The notes below the pieces were generated by a model that saw only the letters and a list, made by a program, of their open reading frames with translations, did no database searches and had not been told where the DNA came from. From JBBRSC01 sp038245795 (GTDB taxonomy: Bacteria > Actinomycetota > Acidimicrobiia > Acidimicrobiales > Microtrichaceae), in assembly GCA_038245795.1 (NCBI GenBank), contig JBBRSC010000150.1, forward strand, positions 1-8,299: a stretch of DNA of 8,299 bases, in the 5' to 3' direction. The translations under genes and the position numbers were made by a program. Shown here piece after piece: positions 1 to 4,997 of this stretch. Numbering within the stretch: the first letter of the stretch is position 1; each line of letters begins with the position of its first letter.

Positions 1-78
1 GTCATCACAGAATCCTCGCACGTGTCAGCTCGAGCTCGCAGCGTGCCGCCCCCGGCATCGTCTCGTGGGTGAACAACA

Positions 79-107
79 TTCGCACTCGTGTGGTTCCCAG
101 CTAACAT
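79..107 (+). promoter_or_regulatory. Candidate promoter for the lipoprotein hydrolase
   Basis: A -35-like TTCGCA (79-84) lies exactly 17 bases before a -10-like TAACAT (102-107). The spacing is ideal for a housekeeping sigma factor, the -10 fits TAnnnT, and the -35 matches TTGACA at four of six positions. Transcription would start near 113-116 and leave a leader of about 58 bases before the ATG at 173. A second weak hexamer, CAGAAT at 154-159, sits too close to the ribosome binding site to be preferred. The call rests on pattern only. Confidence 0.35.
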
Positions 108-129
108 CACCCCTTCGGCGGGGGCCGAG

Positions 130-151
130 CGGACGGCACCGGTGCCGTCCG
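130..151. repeat. Perfect 22-bp palindrome in the leader of the hydrolase gene
   Basis: The 22 bases centred on ACCGGT (138-143) equal their own reverse complement, with no mismatch and no central gap. The end is 21 bases before the ATG at 173 and 12 bases before the Shine-Dalgarno site. As DNA it could be an operator for a dimeric regulator. As RNA it could fold into a stem of nine pairs around a four-base loop, just upstream of the ribosome binding site. A shorter inverted repeat, CCCC/GGGG with a six-base TTCGGC loop (110-123), lies just before it, so the leader could carry two consecutive hairpins. There is no T-run after either, so an intrinsic terminator for an upstream gene is less likely. 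Confidence 0.6.
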
Positions 152-163
152 AACAGAATCTCT

Positions 164-170
164 GAGGTGG
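164..170 (+). promoter_or_regulatory. Ribosome binding site deciding the hydrolase start
   Basis: GAGGTGG ends two bases before the ATG at 173, and its GAGG core is five bases from that codon. This supports 173 over the in-frame GTG at 65, which would place an unlikely Arg/Ser-rich stretch before the signal peptide. Confidence 0.65.
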
Positions 171-172
171 AT

Positions 173-2518
173 ATGCGTTGTCGTCTGATTGCGATCGTGA
201 TGGCCACGGCCGTTGTTGCGAGCGGTTGTGCGGACGCCAAAGCCAAAGTCGATGGCGCTGACAAGATCTCGGTAGCGACGTCGTCAGCGTCGTTCAAGGT
301 TCGTGGCAGCGTCAATCAGGTGGGCGTGACCGGTGCCGAGAAGGGCGCCGACATCGTCTTGCTGGATTCCTCCTCGAAGCAGGTCGCTTCGGGGACCACG
401 GATGCCCTCGGTTCGTTCGTCTTCCGGCTAGTGCCCGCTGGCACCGGATATCGAGTGCAGAACACCACCGGGACCGCCACCGTATCCGAGCCTCTCGAGG
501 TCAAGACTGCCGAGAACTCACTACCGGACCAGTCGTTCTATTCGAGTCAGTCGCTCGTCAAGGAATCCGAGTCATCGAACTTCACCTACATCACAACCCG
601 TGATGGCACCACGTTGTCCGCCGCGGTCTACCTGCCTGGGCCGGCATCTGAAGGTCCGTATCCGACCGTCGTTGAGTATTCGGGATACTCGCCGTCGAAC
701 CCGACCAACGATTCGCTCCGCAAGACGTTGACCTCCCTGGTGGGTAATAACCTCGAGGAGACCTGCAAAACGTTGACGATCGCCTGCAAGACACCCGACC
801 AGCCGGCGTCGACCCTGGCGGCTGCCATGGGGTACGCCGTGGTGGCAGTGAACATCCGTGGGACGGGATGTTCGGGTGGTTCCTACGACTTCTTCGAACC
901 GCTGCAGTTACTCGACGGCTACGACGTGATCGAAGCAGTGGCAGCGCAGCCGTGGGCACTCAACCACAAGGTCGGAATGGTCGGTCTGAGTTACCCCGGC
1001 ATTGCCCAGCTGTTCGTGGCGTCCACCCAACCACCGAGTCTTGCGGCCATCACGCCGCTGTCGGTCTTCGATGACACGGCCCGCGGCATCCTGGCGCCGG
1101 GTGGGATGTTCAACGAGGGCTTTGCGCTGCAGTGGGTCAAGAAGGTTCTCGAAGAAGCGACGCCCGAAGGGCAAGGCTGGACCAAGAAGATCATCGCCAA
1201 AGGCGACACCGTGTGTGGCGAGAACCAGAGAATGCGACTGCAAAATGTCGACGCGGTGTCCAAGGCAAAGCAGAACCCGTACTACACCGACGAGGTCGCC
1301 GGGCCGCTGAATCCGATGGTGCTGGTTCGCAAGATCAACGTTCCGGTGTTCCTCACCGGCGGTTGGCAGGACGAGCAGACCGGCTCACGATTCGCTCGCC
1401 TGTTCCCCCAGTTCACATCGTCGCCGGTCGTGAAGTTCACCGGCTTCAACGGCGCTCACGCGGATGGGTTCGCTCCGAACGTGGTGACCGAATGGAAGGC
1501 GTTCCTGGACATCTACGTCGCGGGCAAGGTCACCGGTGTCCCCGAGACGGTGAAGAAGTTCGGTCCGCTGCTCTTTCAAGATGTCTTCGGCGCCACCCTG
1601 AGCTTTCCGGCCGATCGGTGGAGTACGACCGATCCGTTGGGGGTCACGAAAGCGAAGTTCGAGGCCGAGCCCGGGTTCCGGGTGATCTTCGAGAGCGGTG
1701 CGGCAACTCCCATCGGTGGCCCGGTCGGTCGCTTCGAACACCGTTTCTCGACGTTTCCGTTTGACGGCACCCAGGCGCAGTCGTTCTACCTCCAACCCGA
1801 CGGAACGATGGGCCCCGATCAGTCAACGGCAACGACCGCGGGATCAGAGCTCCGATTCGACAAAGAATTGTCATCCAAAGTGACACTCCCTGGCGACAGC
1901 GAAGGCGACGCCTTCAAGGCGCTGCCGCGGTTCGCATGGGATCAGGATCGTCCCGGTGATGCCGCAGTCTTCGAGACGAGTCCCCTGGCGACATCGACGG
2001 CCATGGCGGGCACGGGTTCAGCGGACCTGTGGATCCGATCCACAACGGATGATGCTGATCTGTCTGTCACCCTCAGTGAGATCCGCCCCGACGGTAAGGA
2101 AACGCTCGTTCAGAGCGGTTGGTTGAGGGCTTCGTCACGGGCGCTTGCTGACGACGCGACCGAGCTCGACCCCAACATTTCGGGCTACGAGCGGGATGCG
2201 AAGCCGTTGATCCCGGGCGAGTGGACTGAAGTCAAGATTCAGATCCATCCCTTCGGCCACATCTTCCGTGCGGGTTCCAAGATCCGTGTCTCGGTGCACT
2301 CCCCCGGTGGGGACAAGCCCCGTTGGTCGTGGATCACCAAGGACTATCCGGCGGACACCATGTTCGCAGTGGCGCACGACAAGGAGCATCCGTCGAGGAT
2401 CATCCTGCCTGCCATTCCGTCGCTCACCGGCTTTCCGAAGGACCTTCCGAAGTGTCCGTCGCTGCGCGGTCAGCCGTGTCGAGATGCGGTCCCGTATACC
2501 AACACGCCTGCGAAGTAG
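173..2518 (+). CDS. Secreted lipoprotein hydrolase, CocE/NonD (X-Pro dipeptidyl-peptidase S15-like) family
   Basis: This 781-residue protein is probably an extracytoplasmic, membrane-anchored serine esterase or acyl-peptidase. Seen: residues 1-18 form a short signal peptide and Cys19 follows VASG, a relaxed lipobox, so lipid attachment is likely. Residues about 41-105 look like a small carboxypeptidase-regulatory or Cna-B-like beta sandwich (FKVRGSV ... GTTDALGSFVF). The alpha/beta-hydrolase core runs from about 140 to 460. It has the nucleophile elbow GLSYPG (271-276, Ser273), a likely acid Asp400 in GGWQDE and a likely His429 in FNGAHADG. A CocE-like Tyr in EYSGYSP (168-174) may help form the oxyanion hole. 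Residues about 525-750 resemble the C-terminal jelly roll of this family (ADLWIRST, PGEWTEVKI, RVSVHSPG). Cysteine pairs near 198/205 and 761/769 could form disulfides outside the cell. The protein is longer than classic CocE enzymes (under 600 residues), mainly from the added N-terminal domain. Substrate cannot be read from sequence; cocaine-esterase names for this family are historical. The gene is monocistronic and converges on the next gene. Confidence 0.9.
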   Translation: MRCRLIAIVMATAVVASGCADAKAKVDGADKISVATSSASFKVRGSVNQVGVTGAEKGADIVLLDSSSKQVASGTTDALGSFVFRLVPAGTGYRVQNTTGTATVSEPLEVKTAENSLPDQSFYSSQSLVKESESSNFTYITTRDGTTLSAAVYLPGPASEGPYPTVVEYSGYSPSNPTNDSLRKTLTSLVGNNLEETCKTLTIACKTPDQPASTLAAAMGYAVVAVNIRGTGCSGGSYDFFEPLQLLDGYDVIEAVAAQPWALNHKVGMVGLSYPGIAQLFVASTQPPSLAAITPLSVFDDTARGILAPGGMFNEGFALQWVKKVLEEATPEGQGWTKKIIAKGDTVCGENQRMRLQNVDAVSKAKQNPYYTDEVAGPLNPMVLVRKINVPVFLTGGWQDEQTGSRFARLFPQFTSSPVVKFTGFNGAHADGFAPNVVTEWKAFLDIYVAGKVTGVPETVKKFGPLLFQDVFGATLSFPADRWSTTDPLGVTKAKFEAEPGFRVIFESGAATPIGGPVGRFEHRFSTFPFDGTQAQSFYLQPDGTMGPDQSTATTAGSELRFDKELSSKVTLPGDSEGDAFKALPRFAWDQDRPGDAAVFETSPLATSTAMAGTGSADLWIRSTTDDADLSVTLSEIRPDGKETLVQSGWLRASSRALADDATELDPNISGYERDAKPLIPGEWTEVKIQIHPFGHIFRAGSKIRVSVHSPGGDKPRWSWITKDYPADTMFAVAHDKEHPSRIILPAIPSLTGFPKDLPKCPSLRGQPCRDAVPYTNTPAK

Positions 2519-2527
2519 CGGCCGGGC

Positions 2528-3466
2528 TCACTTCCCCGATAATGCGGCGACCACGGGTGCCATTGCGAGGGCCGAGTCGTGCTGGATCACGTGGTAGCTG
2601 AACCCCCAACGGTCGCGTCGCTGCTCCAGTTGCTCGCTGATGCTGGCGACGGTGCCGACCATGGTCATCGGCGAGTCGAGTGCCTCGCTGGCGTCAACAC
2701 CGAAGGTCGGCGCGATGAGCTCGGCGAACCCGGCAGCGTCGTCGGTGATCGACGCCACAGGAACCCAGGCGTTGAACTCGAGATCCTCGAAACGATCGCC
2801 GGCGCCTTCGCGGACCCACTCGAACTTCTGGTCCATCCGATCTGCCATGCCGTCGCGTGCGGCGTCGCTGTCAATGGCTCCCGAATGCACTGACGGGTTC
2901 ACCCCGACGATATCGGCGTGGGCTCCGGCGAAACGGAGCATGCGTTTCGCTCCCCCGGCGATCAGTAACGGCGGGCCACCAGCAGTATGGGGTATAGGTG
3001 TGCCGTCGAGTTCGGTGATGGTGTAGTGCTCGCCGGCATGGGACATGGGTCCGTCGGCGAACAGTCCACGCATGACTGCAACGCCCTCCATCATGCGATC
3101 GACACGGATCTTCGGCGGGTCCTCGACGATGCCGGACTGCTCGTAATCAGTGCGTTTCCAGCCGGCACCGATCCCCACCTCGACCCGGCCTTCGAAAATG
3201 GCATCCATCGTGGCCATCTCCTTCGCAAGCACGACGGGATGGCGATAGTCGTTATCGAAGACGAGTGCGCCGACGTTGATGGTCGTGGTGACCGCCGCGG
3301 CGACGGCCATCGCGGTGATCGGTCCGTACTGCCCACTGAAATGATCGGGAAGAAAGATGGTCGAGTAACCGAGGTCCTCAGCAGCTTTGGCGGAGTCCAT
3401 CCAGCTCAATCCTGGGAGTGGTTCGTTGAGTTGAACGCCGAAGCGGAATCGTCGTGAATGAGCCAT
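2528..3466 (-). CDS. LLM-class F420-dependent oxidoreductase (luciferase-like, MSMEG_2516-type)
   Basis: A 312-residue cytoplasmic TIM-barrel enzyme of the bacterial luciferase-like superfamily, expected to use reduced or oxidised cofactor F420 (FMN is the alternative). Seen: an N-terminal strand FRFGVQL (7-13), AEDLGYSTIFLPDH (29-42), the NVGALVFDNDYRHPVVLAKE segment (64-83), and GRVEVGIGAGW (93-103), typical of this superfamily. GGPPLLIAGGAKRMLRFA (163-180) is the usual second phosphate-side loop, and the tail WGFSYHV...APVVAAL (287-309) matches the MSMEG_2516-type subgroup as I know it. The length is normal. I chose the ATG at 3466 because the family normally starts a few residues before FRFGVQ. 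An in-frame ATG at 3532 would add 22 residues rich in Arg and Cys that do not fit. No Shine-Dalgarno precedes 3466, but a TACTGT hexamer lies six bases upstream, so the mRNA may be leaderless. The substrate is unknown. It lies 90 bases downstream of the VOC gene and converges on the hydrolase. Confidence 0.9.
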   Translation of the reverse strand: MAHSRRFRFGVQLNEPLPGLSWMDSAKAAEDLGYSTIFLPDHFSGQYGPITAMAVAAAVTTTINVGALVFDNDYRHPVVLAKEMATMDAIFEGRVEVGIGAGWKRTDYEQSGIVEDPPKIRVDRMMEGVAVMRGLFADGPMSHAGEHYTITELDGTPIPHTAGGPPLLIAGGAKRMLRFAGAHADIVGVNPSVHSGAIDSDAARDGMADRMDQKFEWVREGAGDRFEDLEFNAWVPVASITDDAAGFAELIAPTFGVDASEALDSPMTMVGTVASISEQLEQRRDRWGFSYHVIQHDSALAMAPVVAALSGK

Positions 3467-3478
3467 GGGGTGACAGTA
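3467..3478 (-). promoter_or_regulatory. Possible leaderless -10 element of the LLM gene
   Basis: On the minus strand TACTGT (3478-3473) is followed by six bases, CACCCC, and then the ATG at 3466. A TAnnnT hexamer about 6-9 bases before a start codon is the usual geometry of leaderless actinobacterial mRNAs, and no Shine-Dalgarno is present. I see no convincing -35. If real, the LLM gene is transcribed independently of the VOC gene 90 bases upstream. Confidence 0.3.
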
Positions 3479-3556
3479 GAGGGCGGACCGGAGTCGTCTG
3501 TTGCGTCGGATACGACAGAGGTGGAGAGCCACGCTGACCTTCGATGCCGGAGCGAG

Positions 3557-3922
3557 CTACGACGTTGGTTCCATCAGCTCGATGCGATTGCCGAATGGAT
3601 CCTCGACGTAGGCCCGGTCGAAGCCTTCGAGCGCCTGGTCCTCCGACGTCGGGAACCCGGCCGATTCCAACCGCTCCCGCAGACCAACCAGATCGTCGAC
3701 CAACAGCGCAGGGTGGGCTTTCTTTGCGGGCCGGAAGTCGTCTTCGACCCCGAGGTGAATTCGCAGGTCGCCATCTTCGAACCAGCAGCCGCCGCGGACC
3801 GCGAGATGCGGAGGCTTCGCGACTCGGGGAATCCCGAGCACACCTGCGTAGAACCGCTCGGCAGCGTCCTCCGCGCCGCGTGGCATGGCGAGCTGGATGT
3901 GATCGATGCGACGGACCTTCAT
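3557..3922 (-). CDS. VOC family protein (glyoxalase/bleomycin-resistance/dioxygenase fold)
   Basis: A 121-residue protein with two beta-alpha-beta-beta-beta modules, the size of a single VOC domain. Such proteins act as metal-dependent lyases, isomerases or dioxygenases, or bind toxic ligands. Seen: the opening IDHIQLAMP (6-14), RFYAGVLGIPRV (23-34), CWFEDGDLRIHLGVE (46-60), HPALLVDDL (70-78) and the closing YVEDPFGNRIELMEP (105-119). His8, His70 and Glu115 fall where VOC enzymes place metal ligands, and His56 lies nearby, so a metal-binding active site is plausible. The ATG at 3922 is directly preceded by GGAG with no spacing, too close for a normal Shine-Dalgarno. A CAGAAT hexamer six bases upstream suggests a leaderless start. 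It lies between the small membrane protein and the LLM oxidoreductase in the same orientation, and a shared small-molecule pathway is possible but unproven. The substrate is unknown. Confidence 0.9.
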   Translation of the reverse strand: MKVRRIDHIQLAMPRGAEDAAERFYAGVLGIPRVAKPPHLAVRGGCWFEDGDLRIHLGVEDDFRPAKKAHPALLVDDLVGLRERLESAGFPTSEDQALEGFDRAYVEDPFGNRIELMEPTS

Positions 3923-3928
3923 CTCCAG

Positions 3929-3934
3929 ATTCTG
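3929..3934 (-). promoter_or_regulatory. Possible leaderless -10 element of the VOC gene
   Basis: On the minus strand CAGAAT ends six bases before the ATG at 3922, the same spacing as TACTGT before the LLM start. The match to TAnnnT is imperfect at the first base and no clear -35 was found. It is reported because the GGAG abutting the ATG cannot act as a correctly spaced ribosome binding site. Confidence 0.22.
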
Positions 3935-3950
3935 CCATCACGAGACTCGC

Positions 3951-3970
3951 CGCCAGACCTCGGGCTGGCG
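3951..3970 (-). terminator. Intercistronic hairpin after the small membrane protein gene
   Basis: CGCCAG (3951-3956) and CTGGCG (3965-3970) are perfect inverted repeats around an eight-base loop. They start 12 bases past the stop of the membrane protein gene and lie 28 bases before the VOC start. There is no T-run, so this may be a weak terminator, an mRNA-stabilising hairpin, or chance in GC-rich DNA. Confidence 0.3.
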
Positions 3971-3982
3971 CTCACCGGGCGA

Positions 3983-4276
3983 CTACTCCTCGTCGGCAGC
4001 GTCAACCGGCGCGGCAGCGAGGAGTTCGTCATCGGCGTCATCCAGAAGGTCTGTATCAAGTCGCACGGCCTGCAATCGAAGCAGCGCACCGCCTCCGAGA
4101 AGCACCCCGACGGGGAGCGCAGCGGTCACCAACACGCTGGCCATTGCCTGGATGATCTGGGACCACTGACCGGCGTAGGAAATGTCTCCCTCGAACTTCA
4201 GACTGGCGGTCGTCCAACCCGCTGCAATCGCTCCGACGAGACCGAGCGCTGCGGTCACGGCCGCTAACGCGAACAT
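3983..4276 (-). CDS. Small two-helix membrane protein, function unknown
   Basis: I do not recognise this 97-residue protein. Residues 2-21 (Ala/Leu/Val/Gly-rich) and about 42-66 (ASVLVTAALPVGVLLGGGALL) are two strong transmembrane segments. They are joined by a polar loop of about 20 residues (WTTASLKFEGDISYAGQWSQ). The C-terminal tail (74-97) carries eleven Asp or Glu residues and no basic residue. The Arg residues at 67 and 72 just after helix 2 suggest that this tail is cytoplasmic. The ATG at 4276 has a GGAAGG-type Shine-Dalgarno (4294-4289) about 12 bases upstream, rather far but usable. The frame is open further upstream to a TAA at 4300-4298, and immediately before that TAA the same frame encodes a 22-residue ORF. 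The native protein may therefore be 127 residues interrupted by one nonsense codon. It is the first sizeable gene of the minus-strand group. Confidence 0.65.
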   Translation of the reverse strand: MFALAAVTAALGLVGAIAAGWTTASLKFEGDISYAGQWSQIIQAMASVLVTAALPVGVLLGGGALLRLQAVRLDTDLLDDADDELLAAAPVDAADEE

Positions 4277-4288
4277 GGCCGCTGTGAC

Positions 4289-4294
4289 CCTTCC
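4289..4294 (-). promoter_or_regulatory. Ribosome binding site of the small membrane protein
   Basis: GGAAGG on the minus strand lies 12 bases before the ATG at 4276 and begins three bases after the TAA of the 22-codon ORF. It could support re-initiation after that ORF. The spacing is longer than optimal. Confidence 0.35.
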
Positions 4295-4297
4295 AGC

Positions 4298-4366
4298 TTA
4301 ACTGATCGACGTCACCGCCTCGATGGCCCACTGTGCGGCCGAGTTGGGATCGGTCTCATATGACAT
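4298..4366 (-). CDS. 22-codon ORF in frame with, and directly upstream of, the membrane protein
   Basis: ATG at 4366 to TAA at 4298 encodes MSYETDPNSAAQWAIEAV followed by TSIS. The peptide looks like real protein, with a helix-like AAQWAIEAVTSI. Most third positions are C or G, as in neighbouring genes. The frame continues through TAA as AGRVTAA into the Met of the membrane protein at 4276. Three readings are possible: a leader peptide coupled to the membrane gene; the true N-terminus of a 127-residue protein broken by a CAA-to-TAA type mutation or a sequence error; or chance. No Shine-Dalgarno precedes 4366. I favour the N-terminus reading slightly, because an Arg-containing stretch right before a first membrane helix is natural. 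Confidence 0.4.
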   Translation of the reverse strand: MSYETDPNSAAQWAIEAVTSIS

Positions 4367-4374
4367 GACGACGG

Positions 4375-4390
4375 CGGTATCCCGTTACCG
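4375..4390. promoter_or_regulatory. Inverted repeat CGGTA-N6-TACCG in the divergent control region
   Basis: Five-base perfect arms (4375-4379 and 4386-4390) flank six bases, a 16-bp operator-like site. It ends nine bases before the start of the 22-codon ORF and lies about 80 bases before the -10-like hexamer of the GNAT gene. Apart from this site and the -10 at 4470, I see nothing definite in 4367-4496. The length of the repeat allows chance occurrence. Confidence 0.25.
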
Positions 4391-4469
4391 TCCACTCCGA
4401 TAGCGATCCTCGAAACTTGGAGAAGCGGTCCCCGCTGCTGGTTGCGCGATTGGCACCGACGCGACGTCG

Positions 4470-4475
4470 TATAGT
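4470..4475 (+). promoter_or_regulatory. Candidate -10 element for the GNAT-SNF2-SWIM group
   Basis: TATAGT differs from the TATAAT consensus at one base and stands out in this GC-rich stretch. Transcription would begin near 4482, about 15 bases before the inferred GNAT coding start. A TTGGCA (4450-4455) lies upstream but only 14 bases away, shorter than usual, so the -35 is uncertain. Confidence 0.4.
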
Positions 4476-4496
4476 GCAGGAACCTGTCGATCTCCT

Positions 4497-4970
4497 ACGC
4501 CCGCCCTCACCTGGCAAACCGTTGGCGACTCCGACGAGATCGCTCAACTGCTGCACGACGTCAACACCGAGTTCGACACTCCCACGCCGGCAGCTTCGGT
4601 GCTCTCGGCGCGACTGCAGATCCTGTTGGCGGGCGCGGCCACATTTGCGATTCTCGTTGAATCGCCATCGGTAGCCCTGGGGCTCGTGACCCTGCGGCCG
4701 AACGTCTGGTACGACGGATCGGTCGCGCTTCTCGATGAGCTCTACGTCGTTCCAGCCGTTCGTAACGGCGGCATCGGGTCGGCGGTGATGGCAGTCCTCG
4801 TCGGGGAGTGTCGTGCCCGGGGCGTTGATCTCATCGAGATCAATGTGGACGAAGCTGACGTCGATGCGCAACGGTTCTACGAGCGTCATGGCTACTCGGA
4901 CGTCGAAGTCGCGACGGGCGAGCGATCGGTCTACTACTTCAACGAACTCGCGAAGGATGCGCAGACCTAG
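4497..4970 (+). CDS. GNAT family N-acetyltransferase, start codon unusual or lost
   Basis: A single-domain GNAT enzyme transferring an acetyl group from acetyl-CoA to an amine, acceptor unknown. Counting from 4497 (157 residues): strand 4 and the acetyl-CoA loop LDELYVVPAVRNGGIGSA span 79-96, with the pyrophosphate-binding R-x-x-G-x-G at 89-94. Motif B follows as QRFYERHGYSD (125-135). The first ATG/GTG/TTG in frame is GTG at 4599, but starting there would delete strand 1 and helix 1. Upstream of 4599 the frame reads ALTWQTVGDSDEIAQLLHDV and then NTEFDTPTP, typical GNAT N-terminal sequence. G/C at third positions is 27 of 34 codons for 4497-4598, against 14 of 31 for 4404-4496 in the same frame, so coding appears to begin near 4497. 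ACG at 4497 (one change from ATG) would give M-P-A-L-T-W; ATT at 4449 is another non-standard option. It is followed after 27 bases by the SNF2 gene. The family call is firm; the start is not. Confidence 0.82.
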   Translation, partial: TPALTWQTVGDSDEIAQLLHDVNTEFDTPTPAASVLSARLQILLAGAATFAILVESPSVALGLVTLRPNVWYDGSVALLDELYVVPAVRNGGIGSAVMAVLVGECRARGVDLIEINVDEADVDAQRFYERHGYSDVEVATGERSVYYFNELAKDAQT

Positions 4971-4997
4971 AGATCAGGCTTCGTCTCGCCGACGCGC

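Noticed and set aside
65..172. Upstream GTG start at 65 for the lipoprotein hydrolase, adding 36 residues
   Set aside because: The extra residues are Arg/Ser/His-rich and would bury the signal peptide; GAGGTGG is well spaced for the ATG at 173; the region also holds the palindrome and candidate promoter.
1132..1764. 210-codon plus-strand frame inside the hydrolase gene
   Set aside because: It is a Arg/Gly-rich shadow of the catalytic domain frame; the hydrolase frame carries the Asp and His catalytic residues there.
3493..3516. GTCGT/ACGAC inverted repeat between VOC and LLM genes as a terminator
   Set aside because: Only five pairs with a 14-base loop and no T-run; too weak to call.
3467..3532. 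Upstream start at 3532 for the LLM oxidoreductase
   Set aside because: The 22 added residues do not resemble the family N-terminus, which normally begins just before FRFGVQ.
3458..4267. 269-codon plus-strand open frame opposite the VOC and membrane-protein genes
   Set aside because: It spans two genes and the gaps between them, has no recognisable domain, and is expected opposite high-GC coding sequence; the minus-strand VOC motifs are unambiguous.
4356..4889. 177-codon minus-strand frame opposite the GNAT gene
   Set aside because: The plus-strand frame contains clear GNAT motifs; the antisense translation is Arg-rich without any family signature.
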